From Cylindrodendrum hubeiense (Eukaryota > Ascomycota > Sordariomycetes > Hypocreales > Nectriaceae), in NCBI GenBank assembly GCA_014621425.1, contig JAANBB010000208.1, positions 1 through 64,000 of the forward strand: 64,000 nucleotides of DNA, read 5' to 3'. The notes under the pieces are model-generated. The model searched no databases. It saw only the letters and a list, made by a program, of their open reading frames with translations, and was not told where the DNA came from. A program made the position numbers and the translations under genes. This document shows, piece by piece, positions 1-12,250 of the stretch; position 1 is the stretch's first letter; every line of letters begins with the position of its first letter.

Positions 1-1019
<1,019 letters not shown>

Positions 1020-1515
1020 GTCGTACGTGAGTGAGATCCGTGGATTGATGGTTTCGTGAGTCGAGGTGAGCCGAATAGTGCGTATATGACGGAGGGAAAA
1101 GGCCAATTCAAATTGGGACGGATGCGATTGGCGGCTGAGGGGCGCAGAATTATTCCTGGCGGCGATGATGCATGCATCTCCAGAACTCCGGAATCGCCAG
1201 CTGCGCATCTTATCGGGCTTTTCGCCGACATGCGGACTGTTAGCGCAAGACCTAGAGACCATAGACTGGGGCAGCATGTGGCGTGTACTGACTAACTGCT
1301 GAGCTGCCCACCAATCATGCGAAACGTAATGAGTTTCTAATCAACACGTGACCTCGCGACATGTGTCGCGACTCCCCTGGCAAGGGCTCGCGTTTGCCTA
1401 ACGCTTGGGCCTGCGCCGCCTGCCTGGTTGGCTTGAGATCACGCAGCAGCTCATAAACCCCGGGCTGACCCATGATGTGAATTCACCCAACCTTTGACAA
1501 ACACAATTTCCAGCC
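1020..1515. promoter_or_regulatory. HEM15-KU70 divergent intergenic region
   Basis: About 500 bp between the two divergent start codons must hold both promoters and 5' leaders. I see no coding exon, TATA box or RNA gene that I can support. Confidence 0.5.
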
Positions 1516-3549
1516 ATGGCAGACTCCAATAAAGATTGGCGGCGCGATGAAGATGATGAGGAGGAGCAAGAACTTGATGAGACGGTAACTCTACACCACC
1601 TGCTTTCAGATATATGAAGCTCACTAGCCACAGAGTTACAAGGCTCAGAAGGACGCCATCTTGCTGGCAATTGATGTGAGCAAGTCCATGTTGGAGCCGC
1701 CGCCACACTCGGATTCAAAGAAGGCAGATCGGGATAGCCCGGTACAGGCTGCTTTGAAATGCGCGTATCATCTCATGGAGCAGCGCATCATCTCCAACCC
1801 CAAGGATATGATGGGTATTCTCCTGTTTGGCACGGAGAAGTCCAAGTTCCAGGACACCGAAGATGGCCGAAGTGGTTTAGGCTATCCTCATTGCTACCTC
1901 TTTACCGACCTCGATGTGCCAGCGGCGGATGACGTCAAGACGCTCAAGGCTTTGGTCGAGGAAGGGGAGGACGATGACGAGGTGTTGACCCCGTCAGATG
2001 AGCCTGTTAGCATGTCCAACGTCCTCTTTTGCGCCAACCAGATTTTCACTACCAAGGCGGCCAATTTTGGTAGCCGTCGCTTGTTCATTGTCACAGACAA
2101 TGCCAATCCTCACGCATCCGACAAGCAGGCGAGATCTGCTGCTGCCGTGCGCGCCAAAGATTTGTATGACCTAGGTGTCATCATTGACCTCTTTCCCATC
2201 ACCCGCGGAGACGAGAAGTTCGACCTCAGCAAGTTTTATGATGTAAGACCACAGTTCCAGCTAGTATTGTCGCAACTAACAGTTTGGAGGATATCATTTA
2301 CCGCGACCCAATTGGAGAAGCCAACATGTCCGAAATTCGGACGTCGAAATCTGGAGACGGCCTCACGTTGCTTAACTCCCTCATCTCAAACGTAAACTCG
2401 AAGCAAACCGCGAAGAGAGCCCTCTTTTCCAACCTCCCATTTGAGATTGCACCGGGTCTTAGCATATCTGTTAAGGGATACAATGTCGTCCATCGGCAGA
2501 CCCCAGCTAGGACGTGCTACATCTGGCTGGATGGAGAAAAACCCCAGATTGCGGCGGGCGAGACCACAAGAATTGCCGAAGACAGCGCCAGGACCGTCGA
2601 AAAGCAGGAGATCAAGAAAGCATACAAGTTTGGTGGCGAGTATGTCTACTTTACCCCAGAGGAACAGAAATCCTTGAAGTCTTTTGGATCGCCAGTCATT
2701 CGAATCATCGGATTCAAACCTAGAAAGCTGATTCCAGTGTGGGCGAGCGTGAAGAAGTCGACCTTCATTTTCCCCAGCGAGGAAGGTTATGTCGGATCAA
2801 CCCGAGTCTTTACAGCACTCTGGCAGAAGTTGCTCAAGGATGATAAGGTTGGAATTGCTTGGTGCATCGTCCGGGCCAATGCGCAACCAATGCTCGCTGC
2901 GATAATTCCATCCAAGGAGCGGTCCGATGATGAGTCGGGTACGCCATATCTTCCCGCAGGACTCTGGATCTATCCTCTTCCCTGCCAGGATGACCTGAGG
3001 GATGTCAAAGCCACAGGCGAGGTCACACAGAGCTCTGACGAGCTCAAGACGCAAATGAGGACCATCGTGCAACAGCTCCAGCTCCCAAAAGCTATGTTCA
3101 ACCCTACTAAGTATCCGAACCCGTCATTGCAATGGCACTACAAAATTTTGCAAGCTCTTGCGCTGGAGGAAGAGGTCCCGGAGAAGGTAGAGGATGCAAC
3201 TGAACCCAAGTTCAAAGCCATTAGCAAGAGAGCTGGCGGATATCTAGAGGAGTGGTCTGAGACGCTGGGCAATGAAGCTGGTAGTGCTGCGTCGAAGAAG
3301 GCCCTTAAGCGAGAAGCCGACGACGAGGAACCAGATAGGCCAACAAAGAGGAGCAGGGCAACATCCGAAAAGCCGTCTGGGTCGTCACTGAGCATGGCCC
3401 AGTTGAAGGCCTCAATCGAGAGCGGAGGAATTGCCAAGATGACGGTGGTCCAGCTCAAGGATTTGCTGGGCGTAAAAGGTCTCAGCACGAGCGGCAGGAA
3501 AATTGAGTTGATTGAGAGGGTGGAGCAGTGGGTTGAGGAGAACTCGTGA
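1516..3549 (+). CDS. KU70: Ku70 subunit of the DNA end-binding complex (NHEJ)
   Basis: With Ku80 it forms the ring that binds DNA double-strand ends for non-homologous end joining and protects telomeres, in the nucleus. Exons are 1516-1584, 1634-2242 and 2290-3549, giving 645 aa, the usual fungal length. Exon 1 is an acidic leader ([18 protein letters not shown]). The Ku N-terminal von Willebrand-A-like domain follows ([11 protein letters not shown], residues about 25-240, with [11 protein letters not shown]). The beta-barrel core covers about 250-480 and the C-terminal arm about 485-560. A basic segment around KRSRATSEK follows, and a SAP DNA-binding motif sits at about 605-641 ([15 protein letters not shown]). 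Intron 2 is only 47 nt. The AG right after its CTAAC branch site is skipped and GAG at 2287-2289 is used, which restores KFYDDIIYRDP. The next gene starts 392 bp downstream on the same strand. Confidence 0.95.
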
Positions 3550-3941
3550 GAGTTGCCTCGTGTACTTGTGAATCTGTAACAGTGGTATGAAGAGAGGCAA
3601 GGCTGGTTGGACAGGCGTTCTCGGGAGGCTAGGCCTACAGGAGGCATAGCCAATGTTAAATACTTTGAATTTACCTTGTTCCTCTACGCACCTATGGAAT
3701 TGATAGAAATATTTGGTTGGACGTAGGTATATGTTTAGTCCCTTCTGCTTGGTTGGTGTGGGCTTTGGATGTGCTTCACTTTCAATTCACGTTAACGGTT
3801 GAATAATGAAGATCAAAAACCGCCTAAGGCTTTCACCTTGACATCCATCTCCATGAAGATGCGGAAAACAAATGGCCTTGTTTTCATCACCATCTCCTCG
3901 TGACGATTTTTATCTATCGTTCTCTCTTCTCTGTCAACATC
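3550..3941. other. Intergenic, KU70 3' end to Zn2Cys6 gene
   Basis: AT-richer than the flanking genes. It should contain the KU70 3' UTR and the promoter of the downstream gene. No further feature seen. Confidence 0.4.
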
Positions 3942-6900
3942 ATGGACGACTGTCGTGGAGCGCCCAACAACACGCCGCCACCAAGCGCTGGGGCTGACAA
4001 AGAGGTCAGGCTGGGCGCACCCCCCTCAAGCTACAGCCAGGTACTACTAACAACACCCCTGTATCGCCAATCCCACCAGCACTCGCGTTCGCGCCGCCAG
4101 TGTCGTGAGCAGCAGCCCACCCCGGCTTCGTGTGACGACTCGCTCGTCAGTCTATCGCTGCAGCAGGAGCCAGACTCAGCTGCATCTATCGAAAGGCTCA
4201 TTCGACTGGCCCGATGTCGCCTAGGCTGCGCGCAAACTCGAAGCCACGCCATGGTCGACTTCCTCGCGAGCTTCAACTTGGGCGCGCAAACCGCCACTCA
4301 GTCCAATAACCTGCCATGCAACTCCGTCGACGACCTCCAGCTGCACCTCCGCAGATTCCTCGATGCGAAGACGGCGCCAAACCGAGCCGAGCATGTGTCG
4401 ATGATCCTGGAGCTAAGGGCGACGGTGCAATTTACAATCGCCCTGCCTGGGACAGAGAACGACAATGACGACGCCTCGAATAACATCGATCCGGCATTGG
4501 GAGGAGGAAATTCGACGACGGCGCCTGGCGATCAGGCCGGAGAACCACCGTCGCGGGTGGTGGTGGCCAGCGAGGCATTGATGAACCAGCCACAAGAAGA
4601 CCCGAGCCTCCAGAGATCAGTCGCAACGCACATTATCGAGGCCCTCGGCGCAGTAGACGGTAGCACCTGGGCCGTCCGAGATATGTCACGGGGGGCACAG
4701 AGCTGGAAGTTTACATACGCGTGCAAAGATTCCTTCCAACAATGGAGTCGTCAGCACGCGAAGCACTTGGCCAAAGCGGTCGTGGGCGAGTACAGCCAGC
4801 GCGAGCTGGATCCGACCCTTAGCAGTAAGTTTGTTATGCGCATTCGCGATAGTGCACCTCTTTGATTAAACATCTAGGTCGGCCGGCTTTCGACTGTCGG
4901 GGTACAGTCATTATCGACTTTGATCGAAATAGGCGAGCCATCACGGTGAAATACGACCACACGCCTCTCCACAAGACAGTAGCTGAGTTGTCAGAGTATT
5001 TCAAGCCCGCTCCGCGCGAGCTTGGTCCCGGAGCTCAGAGGCAACTACAACAGAAAACATTGCAGCAGAAGGCACTGCAGCAGAAGACGCCAAAGAAGCA
5101 AAGACCAGACAAGAGGGCACAAGATGAACTTGGGAACGCCCGGAAGCGGAAGAAGAAGAATGACGGCGAAAGCCAAGCCATGCTGTCAAGAATGTCAATC
5201 ATGGCACCTCCAGGTAACTCTGTATCAGTGCTTGAAGATGGACAACCCCAACCGGCCTCTTCATACTCCCAAGTTCCACAGCCGCAAGATGCGGGCTCTG
5301 GACAGCACCAACAGGCGTCCAGCGACTATCCAGAAGATTTACTAGGAGGAGAATCAGTACAGCCAACAAGTCAACCACAGGCTCAAAAGGCTGGCTCTCA
5401 ACCTCCCACTGGGCCGACTCTCCCGGTCAAAATCTCACCGGCCGAGGCAACGCGACGTCGAGACGCAGCCATGGCAATGCTCAGTAGAGCTGGTGTGCCC
5501 CCGGAGTCACTCTCGGCCGATCAGTTTACCATCTTCTCCAATCAATCACCCGATCTTCAGAAGGAGTCGTTGGGTATGCTTGTCAAGTATGGCGCGGAAA
5601 GGCTACGGATTGTTCACCCCGAGAACAAGGGTGGGTCAAATGTTGCCCAGGCAAATGCATCGCCAGGTCAGAGCAGCGTGCCTAATCCGTCTGGACCCAT
5701 GACCACCAAAGAATTGGTCCCCCAGGGAGGCGGTTCTAGTGATGCAGACACTGCAGGCGGATCTGCGGCAAATGCTGGAGACGATGGACCGACTACTACG
5801 CCAGGACCGACAACAACAGGGAGGCGGAAGTTGGCCAAATCGCGCAACGCCTGCTACACATGCAAGGGGCGGAAAGTCAAGGTAATGATCTAGTCATGGA
5901 CTCTCAAATGCTCATGAAGCTAATTCCTGGTAGTGTCCGAGAGAACGTCCCACTTGTAGCGAGTGCTCGTCCCAAGGCCTGGTTTGTGAAATGCCGCCTT
6001 ATTTTCCGAGGACGAAAAAGAAGAAGGCTAAAGCAAAAGCTACAGACGAACTGGGCGAAGATGAAGAAGCAGACTACCAAGAAGATGAGGCACACGAAGA
6101 TGCCGAGGGAGATGAGGTTAACCAAGAAGACGCTGGCCAGCATATCCACCCCCAAGATCATTCGTCTTATCCCCAGATGCCCGTCAGTAACACCCTCACA
6201 TCAGCTGTGGGCGCCCTGGTACATGGCCCTCTTGCTACACATGCCAACTACTTCAATTCAAGCTCAGGTTCGGCCTTGTCCCAGGACGAGGCACCCTCAA
6301 TTGCACATGGCAACGTCAATGCAGCTGATGAATACACCTACAATACGACGATGACGGATCAGACCCGGCGTATCGAGAATCAGACAGTACCATACGAGAC
6401 GAATACAGACTCTCCTACCCATAGCAAATGGGGTGTGAGCGATTCTGCATCTCGATCCCGGCGAAATATTCCATCAGAGCCAGCTCGCACGGGGGCTCAA
6501 GACGCCCCTTCCACGACCAACCAGTCCTTATCAGATTGGAATACGGGCGCGAACAATGGCAGACTGACGGCAGAAATGGCCTCTGGATCGCCACATATGG
6601 CGCATCCCGGCACGATGGACCAGAGAGCCCAGCCTGCAGATCATCAGCGGCATCAGCCACCGACAACTTCTGCTGCCATGTTGGCCCAGGCCAGAGTATC
6701 ACCTTTCCAAGCCGCAAATGCTCCCCGGGCCAAGTCGAGACAGGGCCAACGCGCCCAGTCGCGCACATCAGTTGGTGACCAGACGGTGACCAGGGGCTAC
6801 CAGCCGCCCGCCGACCGGAATCAACGAACGAGAGCTGACAATGGGTATCATACTCCCGACCACATGGGTGGCACAAAGCATAGCGACTGGGGTCGATCTG

Positions 6901-7412
6901 GAACTACTACTAACTCGATGGCAAACCACCAGTCGAGCCAGAAATCTGATCATGGACCATACCCGCAGCCACCAGGAGCTTCATCATTGTCGCAAATCGC
7001 TGATGCCTCAAGCCGAATCGCTAAGATCGCAATATCGATGTCTTCGCAGGCACCTTCGACAATGGCCACTTCTTACCAGACCTCGTCTTCGAGCCAGTGG
7101 TCAGGTTCACCAAACAAGAACGAGCGGTCACACAACTCTACATCTACATATCAAAGCCAAAATACATACTCGCAGCCGTCTAGTTCCAGATCTGGCTCTG
7201 CTTCGCGGCAAAACTACAACACACAGGGGAGCACACAACCCACGCGCTCCGAGGACAACTCTTTCAGCCACCAACAACAGAGTTACTCACAATATCCGCC
7301 GCCGACTCAGCACCAGGAGAGCCAGACAAACAACCAGGCGAACATCCAGCAACAAGGCTGGTACGGATTTAATACCTCTAATTCTGGCAACTCGTTTAGG
7401 GCGGCCCACTAG
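3942..7412 (+). CDS. Zn2Cys6 protein with mid-chain cluster and possible N-terminal zinc fold
   Basis: Exons 3942-4824, 4878-5881 and 5934-7412 give 1121 aa. A complete binuclear zinc cluster lies at C620, C623, C630, C637, C640 and C647 (spacing 2-6-6-2-6); the second intron falls exactly before C630. Most fungal C6 regulators carry the cluster near the N terminus, so the mid-chain position is unusual. No fungal-specific middle homology region is visible. Upstream, residues about 225-335 form a compact segment (SWKFTYACKDS ... CRGTVIIDF ... ITVKYDHTPLH) with C261, C301, H322 and H326, reminiscent of WRKY-GCM1/FAR1-type folds; this is an inference. Residues about 345-420 are Gln/Lys-rich, a small helical block follows at about 490-540 (ESLSADQFTIFSNQSPDLQK), and the C-terminal 450 residues are Ser/Gln/Asn-rich and probably disordered. 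Likely a nuclear DNA-binding regulator; targets unknown. Confidence 0.85.
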
Positions 7413-7710
7413 TCGTCCGCGTACAGCTGGAAGGCTCTAGGGAATTGGTAGGGAGGGTTAGGGTACTGAAATACAATCATGATTATTGACGAGAAAATAT
7501 GTGAATTTCGGTCCCACAGTAGTTATCATTATCCTTCATGCGTACATAAAGATTTGCCTAGTCTATCAAATTGTTACTCACTCTATTATGTGCTGCCAGT
7601 TATTATACAACCCAATTGCTGACAATGGGTTATTTCCTTCCTTGCTTTCCATCATTCATCATATCCAAGGTCCAGTACAGGGTATTCGACATTTAAGACA
7701 GGGTGCGCGT

Positions 7711-9689
7711 TCATTCGGCTGGCTCATAGGTAGCAAACTTGCTCAAACTGCGCAGCCTCGCACCGTAGAAGTACAGCGCCCAGATACCGATGATGCCAAT
7801 GACACTAAGTCCACCCAGGAGACTCGTGCCCTTGTCGACGCCAAGGTTGTTGAAGAGTGGGTGCGCGAAAATAACACTGCCACAGGCAAGCGCACTGCGG
7901 AAGAAGTCGTTTGCCGCAAACAGACTGGCCGCGTACATGGGGTAACTGAGCGGGATGTAGATGAAGATACACTGCATGACGACGAAGACAGTGGCTCCGT
8001 AGATGGTGATGCCGATGGTCGGGACAATCCAATGAATGGACTCCCGCGCAGTCCAAGCGAAGAGGAAGAGGCCGATAGTAGGACCGAAGGATGCGACGAG
8101 AGCCGGGATGAGACGCGACTCCTGAACGGGCCAGCCATACTTGGCGATGCGACGGTCAACGATGTAGTACATGTAGGCAGTGTACGTGCCCACGCCGATG
8201 AGGCAAGAAATCAGGATACAGAGGAAGACGAGACCAATCTGTCCGAGGTTCATGTGGTAGTAGACAGGGTAGACCAGAGGGAAGACCTCAAAGACTGAAG
8301 AGTATCAAGTTAGTATTCGGAATGTAAAGCATAATGGGACATGAGGATAAGCTTACAGGAATAGTAAATGCCATAGATAATGGCAGTGTAGACCTGGACG
8401 AACAGAACGGCGGGATCCTTGAGGGTGATCTCCATGGGCTTGATGAGGGCATCAATGACGACAGCCGAAACCTTCATGTTGCGCTGGTCGATTTCACTCT
8501 GCGACATGAAGCGCTCGGTACCAGTGAGCTTTCGGAGGCGCTGGGCGCGACGAAGCAGGATGTTGGCGCCGCTGGTCTCGGGGAGAAGCAGGAACATGAG
8601 GATCAGGATCGGGGCAGACGCCCAGATGCTGATGTAGAGAGACCAGCGCCAGCCCTTGACAGGGACGGCGAAGCCACTGAGGAGAGGGCCGAGGGCAGCT
8701 GAAGACGGAGCGCGTTAGTTACGTTTACAGGGGAGGAAAAGGGGAGGGAAAAGGGGTAGAGGAGACTCACGTCCACAGTAGGCGGCGGAGACCCAGGCCA
8801 TCATGGCATAGGGCAGGGCCATCAAGCTGTACATGTCACCGAGCGAGGCACCGCCCGAGGCCAGACAAGGCGAACCGAAGAAGCCCTGGAAGAATCGAAG
8901 GGCCATGAGGCCGGAGAAGCTATTGACAAGCGCTGTCGGGATGGAGATGACGACGAAGATGATCATGGTGACGATGTACACGGGGTTGCGGCCGATGCGA
9001 GGAATCTCACTCAGGGGCGAGAACAGCAATGGTCCGATACCGTAGCCGAGCACGTAGAGGGACAATCCGAGGGTGGCCTTGATCTGGCTGACACCGAAGT
9101 GCTCCATGACGCCCTCAGTCGAGGACGTGTAGATGGCCGAGGTGGTGTAGACGACAAAGGTGTAGAGGCAGATCAGGAAGGCGATGCCGCCGCGCTTCTT
9201 GTTGGTCCAGTTGTGGGGGTTCTCGGAGTCATCGCTGTAGTACCAGTCGACGAGGATGGCACCGTCCTTGGTGCGCTTGGGCACGACGGGGATCGACTTG
9301 ACCTTCTCGAGCTCGTGCTGCTCGTCGACCTGGAGGCGGTCGATGGTGTAGGGCTGCGTCTCGTTGGCAGAGCGGGTGCGGTGAAGCTGGATGGGCGAGC
9401 CATCGGGCTCGTCGACCTGCTCCTCCTTGTTGTGCTCCTTCTTGGGCTTGGGCTTGGCCTCCGGGTCGTCGGCGGTGATGGACGAGGCCGAGGAGCCCAC
9501 GACGGTGTTGTTGTTGGTGGTGTTGATCTGGCCGTCCTCCAGGACAACGGCGTCGGGGTTGTTGAGCAGGATGACCCAGGGCTCGGGGAGCTCGAAGTCG
9601 GGCTTTTCCTCGGGGTACTGGAAGTACTTGTTGCGGGTGATGAAGCGGATGAGCTGCCCCAGGGGGGCTTCGCGGATGAGCTCCGCCAT
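7711..9689 (-). CDS. MFS transporter, DHA1 drug:H+ antiporter type
   Basis: Predicted plasma-membrane proton antiporter exporting small toxic compounds; the substrate cannot be told from sequence. Exons are 9689-8771, 8698-8357 and 8294-7711, giving 614 aa. A hydrophilic cytosolic leader of about 170 residues opens with MAELIREAPLGQLIRF, then twelve hydrophobic segments follow. The loop after helix 2 (SPLSEIPRIGRNPVY) matches the MFS motif-A region of the DHA1 group. CGPALGPLLSGF in helix 5 is the antiporter motif C and is split by the first intron (8770-8699). The leader and the WYYSDDSENPHNW segment before helix 1 resemble FLR1/multidrug-type fungal carriers. It converges with the Zn2Cys6 gene (298 bp apart) and has 2.6 kb of upstream sequence. 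A polyamine-type carrier of the same family is a less likely alternative. Confidence 0.88.
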
Positions 9690-10633
9690 TGCTGTGGCGT
9701 GTTTATGGGTTGGTTGTGTGTGTTGGTTGTGATAAGGGGTGGTGGCTGAGTATCGGGGGGGATGACTTGTATCAAAGTCTATGACACGAAGACGGGGTGA
9801 AGGTGTAAGTGGATGGCCGAGATGCTTCAGCACCGAGAGAGAGGCTTCTGAGCTGAGTTGGTCTGGTAGAGCAAAACGAGAAGACCATTGGCGACGGCTT
9901 CACGTCTTATATCCCATCCGTCTGACACCCAGCAACCCACGACGCCTCCATGTGGTAGCCATGCGGAAGCTTGGCTGCCCCCTCCCCCCCCCGGCCCTGC
10001 CTCTAGCGGTCTGATAGGTAATCCATGATCGCTCATCAGAACTCGCTCGACAATACAGAGTTGCGTGATGGCCCCGGACTTAGTAAAGCAAACGCCCTGG
10101 AGCGACGCGGGCGAGCCAATGTCGACGCCCGTCCGATGTCCGCGGACTGGGGCCCGGCGTGCAAAGAAAGCAACTCGGGCCAACCTGAAGAGCGGGGATT
10201 ACCAATCGGGAGGGAGAGTCCTGCTATCAAGTGCGGCGTAGGGGCGTGTCGGTTGGGAGCGAGAGCGAGGGATGGGATGTGGATGGGGATGGGATGAGCA
10301 AGCCGGCGTGGGAGAGGTGCACTGACTAACAAGCGCTTTCCCAGACAGAGAGACGCAAGGGCCCGGCAGGGAGAAGGAGCAGGGAGGAGGAGGAGGGTGC
10401 CGGTATTACTCAGGTGGAGGCGGGTTGCATCTACCGGCGCCACGGATACCGTGAATACAGGGATCGTCCAGCAAAGGATCCTCGCCTACTCGCAGACTGG
10501 CACAGCTCAGCGAGACAACCCTCGACTCATCATCGACCGGTCCAGGCCTTAGCGGGGTTTAGGGCTGACGCGAGACCATGTATCCGTGTATTTGGCCGGA
10601 ATAGAGTTATCGCCGCACGGTATCTCCCTCTCA

Positions 10634-10660
10634 CATCTGTCCCATCTGTCCCATCTGTCC
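10634..10660. repeat. 9-bp tandem repeat, 3 copies (CATCTGTCC)
   Basis: Three exact head-to-tail copies of CATCTGTCC, followed by a degenerate CATCTCCCC unit, in non-coding DNA. Confidence 0.9.
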
Positions 10661-10980
10661 CATCTCCCCTCCCATCTCCCATCCACATGTCCATAATGCC
10701 CATATGTGAGATGACGCCAGCAGGGGGCCTTGGTGCCGAGGGCGTCCGGATCTTGGGGAATGTACTCCGTTCTCCGTAGTACTTACTGTACCGAGCAGTG
10801 CCCAAGCATGTGTTGCTTTGGAACATGCTTCCCTGTGGCTGGCTAGCTCGCGGATAGCTCGATACTACAGCTCCCCATTTCCGTGATTCCATTCATTCAT
10901 TCCCGGCTGGCCCCATCCGTGACCCAACTTACTTCGGCCCATTTTGTCAATTTCCTGTTTCTTCCGCGGATATTCTCCGA

Positions 10981-11004
10981 CTCACTCACTCACTCACTCA
11001 CTCA
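10981..11004. repeat. (CTCA)6 microsatellite
   Basis: Six perfect CTCA units in non-coding DNA upstream of the MFS gene. Confidence 0.95.
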
Positions 11005-11420
11005 CTTACTCCTCCATCACACAGCATCATGTCCGCCCGTTTGCAGCTCTACATCTTCACCCAACCCGCTGCGTCTCACTCATCAACCCAACAGACAGGC
11101 CTCTGGCACCCTCCATTCCCCCATTCCCGCCCAATGCAATGCCACCACGGCAACCATGGCACCATGGCACCATGCTATCAAATCAAAATATTCGCCCGCA
11201 GCTCTTCACGCCTCTTCCGCCTCGCCAACCGGACCACTGTTTCTTCTCTGAATCAGCGCTAATACAAGCCACTCCCTTGGGCCTACGTCACTCCGCTTGG
11301 CAGTGTCGTTGAGCCGCTAAGCGCAATTGTTCAGTAATACAGGTACATGTACTCCGTAGTAATGAGTCAAATGCAATTATGGGTGGCCCCCCGGCCAGCT
11401 TAGCAATCGCCCCGAGCAAA

Positions 11421-11450
11421 GCACTCCCCAGCACTCCCCAGCACTCCACA
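11421..11450. repeat. 10-bp tandem repeat, 3 copies (GCACTCCCCA)
   Basis: Two exact copies and one with two changes, with a 10-bp period, in non-coding DNA. Confidence 0.9.
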
Positions 11451-12250
11451 GCTTGCCCAATCGGGACGCCCCGCCCCATCTATTTCCCATCTTGATTTAT
11501 CACCATCGGCCTGAGATCCTCCCGCCCGGCCCACTTTGATTTGTATCTATGATACATAGCGTCCGCGCTATCCTCCACCGCCATGTCCAATTTATCGTCT
11601 TCCCATGTTTGGGAGTCACAAAGTGTTGCTTTGGATCTTGCCTGGCCGGAGCAAAGAGCAAGAAAAAGAAAAAAGAGCTAATGTGGGGTTGACGCCAGGG
11701 ATTTGGAAGCGTGAAGCAACCTCGCCGAGCCGCCGACCCTAGCGGATATGCATTTCGGACCCTTCAACCCAGATCCTCGGTGCCAATGGTGATATTCTGA
11801 TGACATGCCAGCATGCTACGCACACACACTTTTTTTCTTCGATACAGTGAGAAACTTCCCGACTGGCACAGCAATTGGTTGGCGCCATCGCCGTCCGTTC
11901 CACATGCAACCGATAACCTTGGGAGCTCCCGCCATCTCGGAACGCTCGGGTTTGGCTTACGGCGTAGAAGTGAACAAGGTGTGTGCCAGCTTTGACTACG
12001 TGTGAAGCAGGGTGGTGTTGTATATGCTCTTCTTAGCCCTTGTTGTCTTCTTATCCCTTCCTGTCCTCTCTCCAGCCGCGTCATCACGCTCAGCGCCCAA
12101 ACCATCCGCGACCATTTGACACTCTCAATATCCACTTCTGACTGTGTACAGAGTAACTTACAACTATGTCTGCTCCCCAGGCGAGCTGACCACCAAAGTT
12201 CGTTGGCAGCTGCTCCGCCTCAGTGGAAGCAGCCGTTCCAACCACCTCCC

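Larger units (their letters stand above)
9690..12250. other. Intergenic, MFS promoter side to PPR gene 3' end
   Basis: About 2.6 kb with no convincing exon on either strand; open frames here are short, compositionally skewed and without recognisable motifs. It contains pyrimidine-rich and short tandem repeats listed separately (10634-10660, 10981-11004, 11421-11450). The part next to 9690 should hold the MFS promoter. Confidence 0.5.

Noticed and set aside
7486..8298. A 270-codon + strand frame opposite the MFS gene
   Set aside because: Its coding-like part is the complement of MFS exon 3; no independent motif.
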